A stretch of DNA of 46,503 nucleotides from Eggerthellales bacterium (GCA_029219345.1 JAQXTF010000057.1:1-46503); one strand, 5' to 3'; counted from the stretch's first letter, positions 26,275-33,653 are shown. The notes: generated from the sequence alone by a model not told the origin. Program-made: numbers and translations.

Positions 26275-26351
26275 CGGGACGTGGCGCAGTTTGGTAGCGC
26301 GCTTGCTTTGGGAGCAAGATGTCGCAGGTTCAAATCCTGTCGTCCCGACCA
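26275..26351 (+). tRNA. tRNA-Pro (anticodon TGG)
   Basis: A complete cloverleaf of 77 bases including encoded CCA. The acceptor stem is CGGGACG with CGTCCCG; the anticodon loop TTTGGGA sits between CTTGC and GCAAG; the T-arm is GCAGG-TTCAAAT-CCTGT. It is followed six bases later by tRNA-Gly. Confidence 0.95.
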
Positions 26352-26357
26352 TTTTAT

Positions 26358-26431
26358 GCGGGCATAGTTCATCGGTAGAACCTCAGCCTTCCAAGCTGAT
26401 GAGGCGGGTTCGACTCCCGTTGCCCGCTCCA
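26358..26431 (+). tRNA. tRNA-Gly (anticodon TCC)
   Basis: 74 bases including CCA. The acceptor is GCGGGCA with TGCCCGC; the anticodon loop CTTCCAA sits between TCAGC and GCTGA; the T-arm is CGGG-TTCGACT-CCCG. Its last 20 bases plus four bases of trailer (26412-26435) are repeated exactly at 26639-26662, and its T-arm is repeated in inverted form at 26492-26508. Confidence 0.96.
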
Positions 26432-26440
26432 GAAACGTAT

Positions 26441-26471
26441 CGACCCGGAATAACTTCTGGGTCGTTTTTTA
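26441..26471 (+). terminator. Terminator of the tRNA-Pro/tRNA-Gly unit
   Basis: CGACCCGGAA (26441-26450) pairs with TTCTGGGTCG (26455-26464), ten pairs with one G-T, loop TAAC, followed by TTTTTT. Confidence 0.93.
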
Positions 26472-26491
26472 TTGCGGTAAGGTAAGCCTTT

Positions 26492-26662
26492 GCAACGGGA
26501 GTCGAACCGATGAGGTGGAAATGCGACCCCAAGGCATAGCCGCGGGGTAAAAACACGCCGGTGGCGTGTTTTTAGCATTTCGGTCGAGCAATCTGTGATT
26601 GCGAGACATAGAGCGCGCAGCTTGCAGAGCAAGCGCGGGACTCCCGTTGCCCGCTCCAGAAA
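26492..26662 (+). repeat. tRNA-framed structured element, copy 1 (behind tRNA-Gly)
   Basis: A 171-base element. The outer stem is GCAACGGGAGTC (26492-26503), inverted tRNA-Gly sequence, with GACTCCCGTTGC (26639-26650). Inside are P2 GAAATGC/GCATTTC (26518-26524/26575-26581), which encloses P3 ACCCC/GGGGT (26526-26530/26544-26548) and P4 AAAAACACGCC/GGCGTGTTTTT (26549-26559/26563-26573). Then come P5 GCAATC/GATTGC (26588-26602) and P6 GCTTGC/GCAAGC plus CGC/GCG (26616-26637). The 3' end repeats tRNA-Gly from the T-loop through CCA plus GAAA. The core 26504-26525 is identical to copy 2. I know no name for it. No protein-coding gene is credible here. Confidence 0.85.
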
Positions 26663-26716
26663 TTCAAGGCCGTTCTGACGAACGGCCTTGAATCTCTGGA
26701 GCGGGCAAATTTGTTT
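26649..26716 (+). terminator. Long perfect hairpin containing a tRNA-Gly tail copy
   Basis: Bases 26649-26675 pair with 26680-26706: 26 of 27 positions match, loop TGAC. The left arm begins with the duplicated tRNA acceptor end (GCCCGCTCCAGA). AAATTTGTTTTG follows, so it may terminate transcription rightward. The length of the stem is unusual for a plain terminator. Confidence 0.75.
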
Positions 26717-26751
26717 TGTCGGAGGGTCCAATCCAAAAATCGGGCTTGAAA

Positions 26752-26892
26752 TGGCAGAAAATCTCAGTTTTTCTAGTCAAGCACGCGATTATTTGCGAAT
26801 TGGGCGTTGTTTTAGGGGCGAATTGGGCATTTTAGGCCCATATATAGCGGTTTGAGGGGTGAATCTACTAGAAAAACTGAGATTTTCTGCCA
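26752..26892. mobile_element. Small inverted-repeat element (MITE-like candidate)
   Basis: Bases 26752-26777 and 26867-26892 are a perfect 26-bp inverted repeat (outer ends TGGCAGAAAATCTCAG and its complement). The 89-base interior has no gene but contains GCGAATTGGGC twice, at ~26795 and ~26818. The similarity of the arms continues imperfectly outward for ~25 bases. I see no clear target duplication, and the element edges are uncertain. It lies in the convergent gap between the tRNA-Gly element and the glutaredoxin gene. Confidence 0.5.
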
Positions 26893-26919
26893 CAAAAGAG
26901 GCGAAATCAGGATTTGTCC

Positions 26920-27159
26920 CTACGAGAGCTTACCGGCAAAGTACGAAATAATGTCGGCCGACTCGTAGAGTGCCTTGCCGTTGATCACCAGGCAGGGCAC
27001 TTGTCGTTTGCCGCCAATTTCAGTGAGGCGCGCAACGTTGGCGGGGTCGGTGGTGTCGGCCATGTCGGTGGTGATGCCGTGGGCTTCCATGAAGCGCACC
27101 ACCTTTACGCAATAAGGGCAGGTCATGCGGTAATACAGGGTGTGGTTTTCCAGATGCAT
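26920..27159 (-). CDS. Glutaredoxin-like thiol protein
   Basis: A 79-residue thioredoxin-fold protein with the redox motif C14-P-Y-C17 and the cis-Pro segment RQVPCLVINGK. The end, LYESADIISYFAGKL, matches glutaredoxin/GST N-terminal domains. ATG 27159 is preferred because AAAGGA lies five to six bases upstream; a start five codons earlier overlaps that site. It probably reduces disulfides or glutathione-like mixed disulfides. It lies 18 bases after the TorD gene and may belong to the Mo-enzyme unit. Confidence 0.88.
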   Translation of the reverse strand: MHLENHTLYYRMTCPYCVKVVRFMEAHGITTDMADTTDPANVARLTEIGGKRQVPCLVINGKALYESADIISYFAGKLS

Positions 27160-27177
27160 GGTGGTTCCTTTCAAAGG

Positions 27178-27765
27178 CTACAGCACGCGGATGACGCCGC
27201 GCAGCATGTCGGCGCAATCCAGCCAGAAGTTGGTTTCGGCGGCATCTTTCAAGTCGTCGCAGAAGGCGGGCAGCCAGCGCAGCAGATGTTCGTTGGCAAA
27301 GCGCGCCATGAGAGCTTGGGCCTGAGGGTCGCCGTTGGCGGATCGGAAGGCCAGCAACTGCAAAAAGGCCAGCTCAAAGCTGATGTGGTCCTCTGGCAAA
27401 TGGGGCTCGGTGCTGGCCGCGAAGCCGTACTCGGCGTACAGGTCAACCACCTGGTCGCGGGGTTCCTGCATAAGCAGGTGGTCGGCGCCCAGGTACACCG
27501 ACTCAAAGGGGTGCAGGGCCTCAGCGCAGCCGTTGCACAGCAGGCGAGCGTACTCTATCTGGGCTTGCAGAATCTCGCCGCCCACCAGCTCTTCGTCGGC
27601 GCCGGTTAGGGCCTGGGCGCAGCGGGGGAACAGGGTGGTGAAGCCGGTGGGGTTTGCGCCTACGACGGTCAGGTACTCGTCTACATTTCCAGCGAGGAAC
27701 ACTTGGGACAACACGCCGCAGGCATCGGCGGCTGCGTGCAATTCTTCAGCAGAGATGTTATTCAT
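27178..27765 (-). CDS. TorD/DmsD-family molybdoenzyme chaperone
   Basis: A 195-residue all-helical protein with the family pattern EYARLLCNG (residues ~83-91, Y/F-x-x-L-F-x-G type) and HISFELAFLQLL (E-[HD]-[IL]-x-x-[EL]-L...M/L) in the middle. It binds immature Mo enzymes and aids cofactor loading. ATG 27765 has AAGGAG six bases upstream and overlaps the stop of the Mo-enzyme gene by eight bases (27758-27765), showing translational coupling. The client is presumably the protein encoded at 27758-30460. Confidence 0.88.
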   Translation of the reverse strand: MNNISAEELHAAADACGVLSQVFLAGNVDEYLTVVGANPTGFTTLFPRCAQALTGADEELVGGEILQAQIEYARLLCNGCAEALHPFESVYLGADHLLMQEPRDQVVDLYAEYGFAASTEPHLPEDHISFELAFLQLLAFRSANGDPQAQALMARFANEHLLRWLPAFCDDLKDAAETNFWLDCADMLRGVIRVL

Positions 27766-30460
27766 GGGTGACTCCTTGGGGGTCTTGGGCGGCAAGTCGT
27801 AGGGCGCCGGTGGAACAGCTGGTTATGCAATGGGGTGCGGCATCTGCGGCAACGCCCAGGCTGGCGCAGCGGTCGCATGACGCTTCAGGCACTGAGAAGA
27901 ACTGGCGCTTGAGTTGGGGATACGTGCCTTGCACGCGCTCGAAAACGCGACGGTGTGCCGGTTGGGTGGCGCTCAGGCCGTGCCACTGCTTGCAGGCAAG
28001 CTCGCAGGCCCAGCACTTGATACAGCGGTCGGGGTTGAACACGATGCGGGTGCCTTCTGCGGTGGCTGCAGGGGCGAGCGCTTCCTTGCACGCAGCAGGC
28101 TGTGGGTAGGTGCGGGCGGTGGCTTCGGGGTAGGGCCCGGTAATCTTTCTCATGCGCACCAGGGTCTGCTTGGCCATGGACGAATGGAAGGCGTTGAAAT
28201 GCTCGGCGGAAGAGTCATACAGCACGTTGGGGTCGCTGCCGCCATCCAGGCACCCGTAGCCGGGCAGGCCCAGGGGCTGACACGACTGCCACCAGCCGCG
28301 ACGGGCCATGAGCAGGCCGGGAGCCATGCCCTCGAAGGGCGCCACCACAAAGCGGGCGCGTCCGTGGGGCGATTCCACCTCAACCCAGTCGCCTTTCGCA
28401 ACGCCGTAAGCCGCGGCTGTGGCGGGGTTCATGCGCACCCAGGGGCGGGGTTGCTTGGCGCGCAGGGCGGGCAGGTCGGCGTAGTAGCCGTGGTTGCACA
28501 GGCGGTAGGCGTGCACGTCGGAGAAGATCAGCGGGTAGTCGCGGGCCAGCTCGGGCGTGTTGGTCGGGCTCTCTGGCGGGCCCACGTAAATGGGCAGGTG
28601 GGGTAGGGTGCCCGTGCCATCAGCGTTGGGCTTGCCGCCCAGCCAGCTGTTGGCGCACTGCACCTTGTTGCCGGGAATCAGGGAGAACAGCTGGGAGTAG
28701 TTGCGCTCTTTGGCCGCGGGGGCCTCGGCGCCTTCCGGGCGCGGCACGAAGATGCCCTGGGGCGCTTGGCGTAGCTGCTCCAGAGAGATGCCCGAAGGTT
28801 CCATCTGCTGGCGCAGGCACGCGTCCATGTCACCCTGCCAGAAGTCGTCGCCGTAGCCGGCGGCGCAGGCCATGCGCAGGTAAAAGTCCCAGTCAGAGAC
28901 GCTTTCTGCCAGGGGCTCGTGAATCTTTTGGTTGATGCCGATAAAGGTGCCCGCGGCGCGGTTTTTCACGGCGAACTGCTGTGACGTCTCGTAGCCCGTG
29001 CAGGCGGGCAGCACGAAATCGGCGTAGGCGCAGCTGGGGTTCCAGCATACGTCCACCACCACGAAAAACTCCAGGCGCTTCAGGGCCTCCACCACTTTCT
29101 TGGGCTGACGGGTGGCGCTCAGGGGGTTGGTGGACTGGGCCAGTAGGAAGCGGATGGGGCGGGGGCCGCCTTCCGCGATGTTCATGAGGGTCTTGAAGTA
29201 GGCGCCGTTGGGGCCCGATTCCCACACCGCGGGCTTTTGCCACCAACGGGGTGTTTCGGGGGCCACCAGAGCAGACATACCAGCCGCCCAGCCTTCTGCC
29301 TGGTCTTGGGCGCTGCGGGGCAGGCGCTCGGTCAGACGGTCGAACTTGCCGGTCTTGATCAGCGGAGGGCCCACGGGGGCGGGGCATCCACCGCCACCGG
29401 CGATGCCCAGGTTGCCGGTGATGGCGGAAATGAGGCACACGCAGGTCACGGCCGCATGGCCGTCGGATTGCTGGTCGCCAATGCCGTTGCCGAAGGTGAT
29501 GCTCAGGGGCTTGGTGGTGCCCAGCAGGCGCGCCACGCGGGTGATGTCCTCCTCGGGGATGCCCGTGATGGGGGCGGCCCAGGAAGGCGGGAAGCTCTTC
29601 ACGTGCTGGGCCAGCTGGTCGAAGCCCTCGCACCACTGCTCCACGAAGGCGTGGTCGTACAGGTCTTCGCCGATGATCACGTGCAAAAAGGCCAGGCCAA
29701 GGGCGGTGTCGGTGCCGGGGCGCACAGGCAACCAGATGTCGGCGTGGGCGGTCATCTGATCCATCATGGGGCGAATGTCAATGAGCAGGGCGCCGTTTTC
29801 CTTGGCGGCTAGCATCTTGGACACGCCGCCTTGGTTGATCTTGGAGTTTTCGGCGTTGGCGCCCCAGTTCACTATCAGCCGGGATTTGTCCATCTGGGCG
29901 GCTTCGGTTTGAGCAATGCCAATGGTTGCTTTGCGGCTAGCAGCGCGCTGAAGTGCGCAAATGCCGCTGTGCAGGTAGTTGGGGCTGCCGTGCACGTTCA
30001 GGAAACGGCGGCCCATCTGACCCAGCACCGGATAGGCCTGGGGTGAAAGTACGCCGTAAGATTCAGGGCCGTAGGCGGCTTTGGTTTCGCGCAGCTTGGC
30101 GCCTATGGCGGCCAGCGCCTCGTCCCAGGTGCAGCGCACGAAGGCCCCTTCGCCTTTAACGCCCACGCGCTTCAGGGGGTACATGAGGCGGTTGGGGTTG
30201 TACAGGGCCTGCATGGCCACGGCACCCTTGGTGCACAGGCTGCGGCCCTCGCGGCCGCCGTTGTTGCCGGCTAGCGGGTTGCCTTCCACGTGCACCCAGC
30301 GGCCTTTCTCCAGGTGACACAGGGTGGAGCAGCTGGTTTTGGCGGGTCCGCACATCTGGCACCAGGCGTGTTTGACGGTGGGTTCGGCGGGTTGGGAAGG
30401 GGTGGCGGCAGCCACGAACAGCTGCTGGAACATGTTGGGAATGGAAAGCGTTGCGCTCAT
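27758..30460 (-). CDS. Molybdopterin oxidoreductase with fused C-terminal ferredoxin domain
   Basis: A 900-residue protein. Residues ~30-80 hold a cysteine-rich Fe-S segment (C34-x2-C37, C44, C48, C76), a slightly stretched version of the usual motif. Cys168 (LHSGICALQR) is the likely Mo/W ligand. The pterin-binding core runs to ~600, with the dinucleotide-binding C-domain at ~650-775. Residues ~825-890 add a ferredoxin with two [4Fe-4S] clusters (CIKCWACELAC, then CDRC...C...C). There is no twin-arginine signal, so it is cytoplasmic. It resembles the formate-dehydrogenase/acetylene-hydratase/thiosulfate-reductase branch, but I cannot name the substrate. AAGGGGGA lies eight bases before ATG. 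Downstream: TorD chaperone and glutaredoxin. The structured tRNA-Arg element lies in its leader. Confidence 0.85.
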   Translation of the reverse strand: MSATLSIPNMFQQLFVAAATPSQPAEPTVKHAWCQMCGPAKTSCSTLCHLEKGRWVHVEGNPLAGNNGGREGRSLCTKGAVAMQALYNPNRLMYPLKRVGVKGEGAFVRCTWDEALAAIGAKLRETKAAYGPESYGVLSPQAYPVLGQMGRRFLNVHGSPNYLHSGICALQRAASRKATIGIAQTEAAQMDKSRLIVNWGANAENSKINQGGVSKMLAAKENGALLIDIRPMMDQMTAHADIWLPVRPGTDTALGLAFLHVIIGEDLYDHAFVEQWCEGFDQLAQHVKSFPPSWAAPITGIPEEDITRVARLLGTTKPLSITFGNGIGDQQSDGHAAVTCVCLISAITGNLGIAGGGGCPAPVGPPLIKTGKFDRLTERLPRSAQDQAEGWAAGMSALVAPETPRWWQKPAVWESGPNGAYFKTLMNIAEGGPRPIRFLLAQSTNPLSATRQPKKVVEALKRLEFFVVVDVCWNPSCAYADFVLPACTGYETSQQFAVKNRAAGTFIGINQKIHEPLAESVSDWDFYLRMACAAGYGDDFWQGDMDACLRQQMEPSGISLEQLRQAPQGIFVPRPEGAEAPAAKERNYSQLFSLIPGNKVQCANSWLGGKPNADGTGTLPHLPIYVGPPESPTNTPELARDYPLIFSDVHAYRLCNHGYYADLPALRAKQPRPWVRMNPATAAAYGVAKGDWVEVESPHGRARFVVAPFEGMAPGLLMARRGWWQSCQPLGLPGYGCLDGGSDPNVLYDSSAEHFNAFHSSMAKQTLVRMRKITGPYPEATARTYPQPAACKEALAPAATAEGTRIVFNPDRCIKCWACELACKQWHGLSATQPAHRRVFERVQGTYPQLKRQFFSVPEASCDRCASLGVAADAAPHCITSCSTGALRLAAQDPQGVTHE

Positions 30461-30495
30461 GGGCGAAATCCCCCTTAGATGGTCCCGATGGGGGC

Positions 30496-30665
30496 AAAAA
30501 ACTGGCGCGCCCAGCAGGACTCCGGCTTTGCCTTCGGCAAAGACCGACCCCTCCCTCGCAAGCTCGGTCGGACGAAATGCTAAAAACGCGTCACTGGCGC
30601 GTTTTTACCCGTCGGCTTTGCCGACGGGCCGCATTTCCACCTCATCGGTTCAAGCCCTGCTGGGC
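30496..30665 (-). repeat. tRNA-framed structured element, copy 2 (behind tRNA-Arg)
   Basis: A 170-base element read on the minus strand. The outer stem is 30653-30665 with 30509-30521, 13 positions with one G-T, carrying tRNA-Arg T-arm/acceptor sequence. P2 GAAATGC/GCATTTC is at 30574-30580/30631-30637. P3 CCCGTCGGC/GCCGACGGG (30608-30616/30620-30628) and P4 AAAAACGCG/CGCGTTTTT (30582-30590/30598-30606) lie inside. P5 CCGACC/GGTCGG is at 30544-30549/30566-30571, and P6 CTTTGCC/GGCAAAG at 30526-30542. Bases 30496-30522 repeat exactly the tRNA-Arg tail plus trailer at 30684-30710 (27 bases). The core 30630-30651 equals copy 1. It ends 36 bases before the Mo-enzyme start codon. Confidence 0.85.
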
Positions 30666-30690
30666 AAATAGTCAATCGAACCTAAAAAAC

Positions 30691-30766
30691 TGGCGCGCCC
30701 AGCAGGACTCGAACCTGCAACCGACGGATTAGAAGTCCGTTGCTCTATCCATTGAGCCATGGGCGC
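30691..30766 (-). tRNA. tRNA-Arg (anticodon TCT)
   Basis: 76 bases including encoded CCA. On the minus strand the acceptor GCGCCCA pairs with TGGGCGC; the anticodon loop CTTCTAA lies between ACGGA and TCCGT; the T-arm is GCAGG-TTCGAGT-CCTGC. The 3' CCA is followed by GTTTTTT. Confidence 0.96.
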
Positions 30767-30787
30767 GCGTTGTGAAAAAGCAGCTGT

Positions 30788-30793
30788 ATTATA
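30788..30793 (-). promoter_or_regulatory. -10 box for tRNA-Arg
   Basis: TATAAT on the minus strand lies 21 bases before the tRNA 5' end; the -35 region is weak. The same A/T-rich 30780-30815 stretch must also serve the divergent argF gene (TAAAAT at 30808-30813 on the plus strand is a weak candidate). Confidence 0.5.
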
Positions 30794-30893
30794 ACGTAAA
30801 AGAGCGTTAAAATACTTTTTTCTGACAAACATATGTGCTGGCGGGATAATTCGCTTCCCATCACGCTTTTTACCAATACGAAAGGAATGGACC

Positions 30894-31898
30894 ATGGCTG
30901 TCAATTTGAGCGGACGCAACTTCCTGAAGCTTTTGGACTTCACTCCGGATGAGATTCGCTATCTCATTGACCTCTCTGCCGAGCTGAAGGCCAAGAAAAA
31001 GGCCGGCGAGCTGCACAAGTACCTGGAGGGCAAGAACATCGTTTTGCTGTTTGAGAAGACGTCCACTCGCACCCGCTGCTCCTTTGAGGTGGCCGGCCAC
31101 GACCTGGGCATGGGCGTGACCTACCTGGATCCTAAGAGCTCCCAGATGGGCAAGAAGGAATCCATTGAAGACACCGCCCGCGTGCTGGGTCGCATGTTCG
31201 ACGGCATCGAGTATCGCGGCTACGCTCAGGAAATCGTGGAAGAGCTGGCCGAAAAGTCCGGCGTGGTTGTGTGGAACGGCCTGACTACCGAATTCCATCC
31301 CACCCAGATGATCGCCGACATGCTTACCGTGCGCGAGAAGTTCCCCGAGGGCATCGAGGGCAAGAAGCTGGTGTTCATGGGCGACGCCCAGAACAACGTG
31401 GCAAACTCTCTGATGGTTGTGTGCGCCAAGCTGGGCCTGAACTTTGTGGCTTGCGGCCCCAAGGAGCAGATGCCCGTGGCCGAGCTGGTAGAAACCTGCA
31501 AGGCCATCGCTGCCGAGACCGGTGGTTCCGTAACCCTCACCGAAAGCGTTGAGGAAGGCTGCAAGGACGCCGACATCATCTACACTGACATTTGGGTATC
31601 CATGGGCGAGCCCTACGAGATTTGGGGCGAGCGTATTCGCCTGCTGTCCCCCTATCAGGTAAACGCCCAGGTCATGAGCTATGCCAAGCCCACTGCCATC
31701 TTCATGCACTGCCTGCCTTCCTATCACGACACCAACACCACCACCGGTGCCGAGGTGGCCGAGCAGTTCGGCCTGACCGAGCTGGAAGTGACCGATGAGG
31801 TGTTCGAAGGCCCCCAGAGCGTGGTTTTCGACGAGGCCGAGAACCGCATGCACTCCATCAAGGCCATTATGTACGCAACCCTGAAGCAGCCCGAATAG
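30894..31898 (+). CDS. argF: Ornithine carbamoyltransferase
   Basis: A 334-residue enzyme of normal length that joins ornithine and carbamoyl phosphate to citrulline. STRTR (residues ~55-59) is the carbamoyl-phosphate site, FHPTQ follows near 139, and HCLPSYHD is the ornithine-loop HCLP motif. AAAGGA lies six bases before ATG. It could act in synthesis (argF) or catabolism (arcB); with no arcA or arcC here I favour argF, but Eggerthella relatives also use the arginine deiminase route. argS follows 27 bases later, so the two arginine genes are probably co-transcribed. tRNA-Arg diverges from the same intergenic region. Confidence 0.93.
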   Translation: MAVNLSGRNFLKLLDFTPDEIRYLIDLSAELKAKKKAGELHKYLEGKNIVLLFEKTSTRTRCSFEVAGHDLGMGVTYLDPKSSQMGKKESIEDTARVLGRMFDGIEYRGYAQEIVEELAEKSGVVVWNGLTTEFHPTQMIADMLTVREKFPEGIEGKKLVFMGDAQNNVANSLMVVCAKLGLNFVACGPKEQMPVAELVETCKAIAAETGGSVTLTESVEEGCKDADIIYTDIWVSMGEPYEIWGERIRLLSPYQVNAQVMSYAKPTAIFMHCLPSYHDTNTTTGAEVAEQFGLTELEVTDEVFEGPQSVVFDEAENRMHSIKAIMYATLKQPE

Positions 31899-31925
31899 GC
31901 GCTTTGCTGGAAAGAAGAATCTTCA

Positions 31926-33653
31926 ATGCAGATCAAAGAACAACTGGAACAGATATTTGACCAGGCCATTGCTGCCGCAATGGCTGATGGCTCCCTGAAT
32001 ATGGAGCAGGCTCCTGCTGCCGCTTTGGAACGCCCCCGCGACGCCGCCAACGGCGACTGGGCTTCCACCGTTGCCATGCGCAGTGCCAAGCTGGCCCGCT
32101 CCAACCCCCGCGCTATTGCCCAGGCAATCATCGACCACCTGCCGGAAAACGGCCTGGTGGCATCCACGGAAATTGCCGGCCCGGGCTTCATCAACATTCG
32201 CCTGACCAGCGCAGCCCTGCAAGGTGTGGTGGCCACCGTGCGCAACGAGCGCATGGATTACGGTCGTAGCCAGGCTCCCGCTGACGCCCCCCGCATCAAT
32301 CTGGAGTACGTTTCCGCCAACCCCACCGGTCCCATGCACGTGGGTCACGGCCGCTGGGCCGCTCTGGGCGACGCCACCGCACGCGTGCTGCGCCACGCCG
32401 GCTACGAGGTGTCCGAGGAATTCTACGTGAACGACCACGGCGTTCAGATGGACGTCTTTGGCAACTCCATCGTGGTGCGCTACCAGCAGGCTCTGGGTGT
32501 TGACATCGAAATGCCCGAGAAGTGCTACGGCGGCGGCTACATCATGGATATCGCTCAGGAAATCATCGCCGCTGATGGCGACAAGTGGCTTTCCGCCGAC
32601 CCCGACGAGCGCCACGTGTACTTCCGCGAGTACGGCTACAAGCGCATGCTGGAACTTGTGCGCGGCACTCTGGAAGGCTTTGGCACCAACTTCGACACCT
32701 TCTTTTCCGAGCGCAGCCTGTACGTGCCCGGCGAAGATGGCAAAACACCTGTTGAGCGTGCACAGGACGCCTTCCGTGCCCAGGGTTACCTGTTTGAAAA
32801 GGATGGCGCTCTGTGGTTCCGCTCCACCGATTTCGGCGACGACAAAGATCGCGTGCTCATCAAGGAAAACGGCGAAATGACCTACTTCATGAGCGACTGC
32901 GCCTACCACTACAACAAGATTCAGCGCGGTTTTGGCAAGCTCATCGACATCTGGGGAGCCGACCATCACGGCTACGTGAAGCGCTGCGAGGCTATGCTTG
33001 AGGCCTGGGGTTATGCGGGCGCGCTGGAGGTTATGCTGGGCCAGCTGGTGAACCTGCTGCGTGATGGCGAGCCCGTGCGCATGTCCAAGCGTACCGGTGA
33101 GATGGTTTCCTTCCAGGAACTCATCGACGAGGTGGGCGTGGACGCCACCCGCTACCTGATGCTTTCCCGCTCTTCTGACCAGCCCATTGACTTTGACATC
33201 GAAGTGGCCAAGAAGCAAGACTCTTCCAACCCCGTGTATTACGTGCAGTACGCCCATGCGCGCATTTGCAGTATTCTGCGCAAAGCTGCAGGTGAGGACG
33301 TTGCCGCAAAGGCCCTGGCCGGCGAGATGACCACCGATGAGCTGGCTGCTCTGGTAGTGCCCGAGGGCGTTGACCTTTCCGTGCTCACCGACGAATCCGA
33401 GCTTGCTCTCATGCGCAAGATGGACGACTTTGGCGAGCTGGTTGCCCTGGCTGCTCGCGACCGTGCGCCTTTCCGCCTGACCCATTACGCTCAGGAGCTG
33501 GCCGCCACCTTCCATCAGTTCTACACCAACTGCCACGTGCTGGGTGTGGAGCCCGAGGTGCAGGCCGCCCGCCTGGCTCTGTGCGACGCAAGCCGCACCG
33601 TGCTGGCCCTGGCCCTTTCCCTGCTGGGCGTTTCTGCTCCCATTCAGATGTAA
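31926..33653 (+). CDS. argS: Arginyl-tRNA synthetase
   Basis: A 575-residue class I synthetase. The N-terminal Add1 domain covers ~1-110. NPTGPMHVGHGRWAALGD near residue 135 is the HIGH region. HVDFDIE-like text is replaced by DFDIEVAKKQDSSNPVYYVQYAHARICSI, the DALR anticodon-binding entry. MSKRTGEMVSFQEL near 385 is KMSKR. It charges tRNA-Arg. GAAAGAAGAATC lies upstream of ATG. It ends at a strong terminator. Confidence 0.95.
   Translation: MQIKEQLEQIFDQAIAAAMADGSLNMEQAPAAALERPRDAANGDWASTVAMRSAKLARSNPRAIAQAIIDHLPENGLVASTEIAGPGFINIRLTSAALQGVVATVRNERMDYGRSQAPADAPRINLEYVSANPTGPMHVGHGRWAALGDATARVLRHAGYEVSEEFYVNDHGVQMDVFGNSIVVRYQQALGVDIEMPEKCYGGGYIMDIAQEIIAADGDKWLSADPDERHVYFREYGYKRMLELVRGTLEGFGTNFDTFFSERSLYVPGEDGKTPVERAQDAFRAQGYLFEKDGALWFRSTDFGDDKDRVLIKENGEMTYFMSDCAYHYNKIQRGFGKLIDIWGADHHGYVKRCEAMLEAWGYAGALEVMLGQLVNLLRDGEPVRMSKRTGEMVSFQELIDEVGVDATRYLMLSRSSDQPIDFDIEVAKKQDSSNPVYYVQYAHARICSILRKAAGEDVAAKALAGEMTTDELAALVVPEGVDLSVLTDESELALMRKMDDFGELVALAARDRAPFRLTHYAQELAATFHQFYTNCHVLGVEPEVQAARLALCDASRTVLALALSLLGVSAPIQM

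Noticed and set aside
26412-26662. Direct repeats of the tRNA-Gly tail as att sites of an integrated prophage or integrative element.
   Set aside because: Only ~200 bases lie between them, with no integrase or cargo, and the same core is found at tRNA-Arg with other ends. Kept only as an alternative origin for the elements.
26369-26731. A 120-codon minus-strand open frame across tRNA-Gly and element 1, and a similar plus-strand frame at 30451-30732 across element 2; both read AFPPHRF.
   Set aside because: They run antisense through tRNA genes and hairpins. The shared string simply translates the identical 22-base core. No ribosome site or protein-like composition supports them.
30640-30690. 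A possible T-box leader before the Mo-enzyme or argF genes because of tRNA-like sequence.
   Set aside because: No T-box antiterminator motif or specifier loop is visible, and the tRNA-like parts are exact copies of the neighbouring tRNA.
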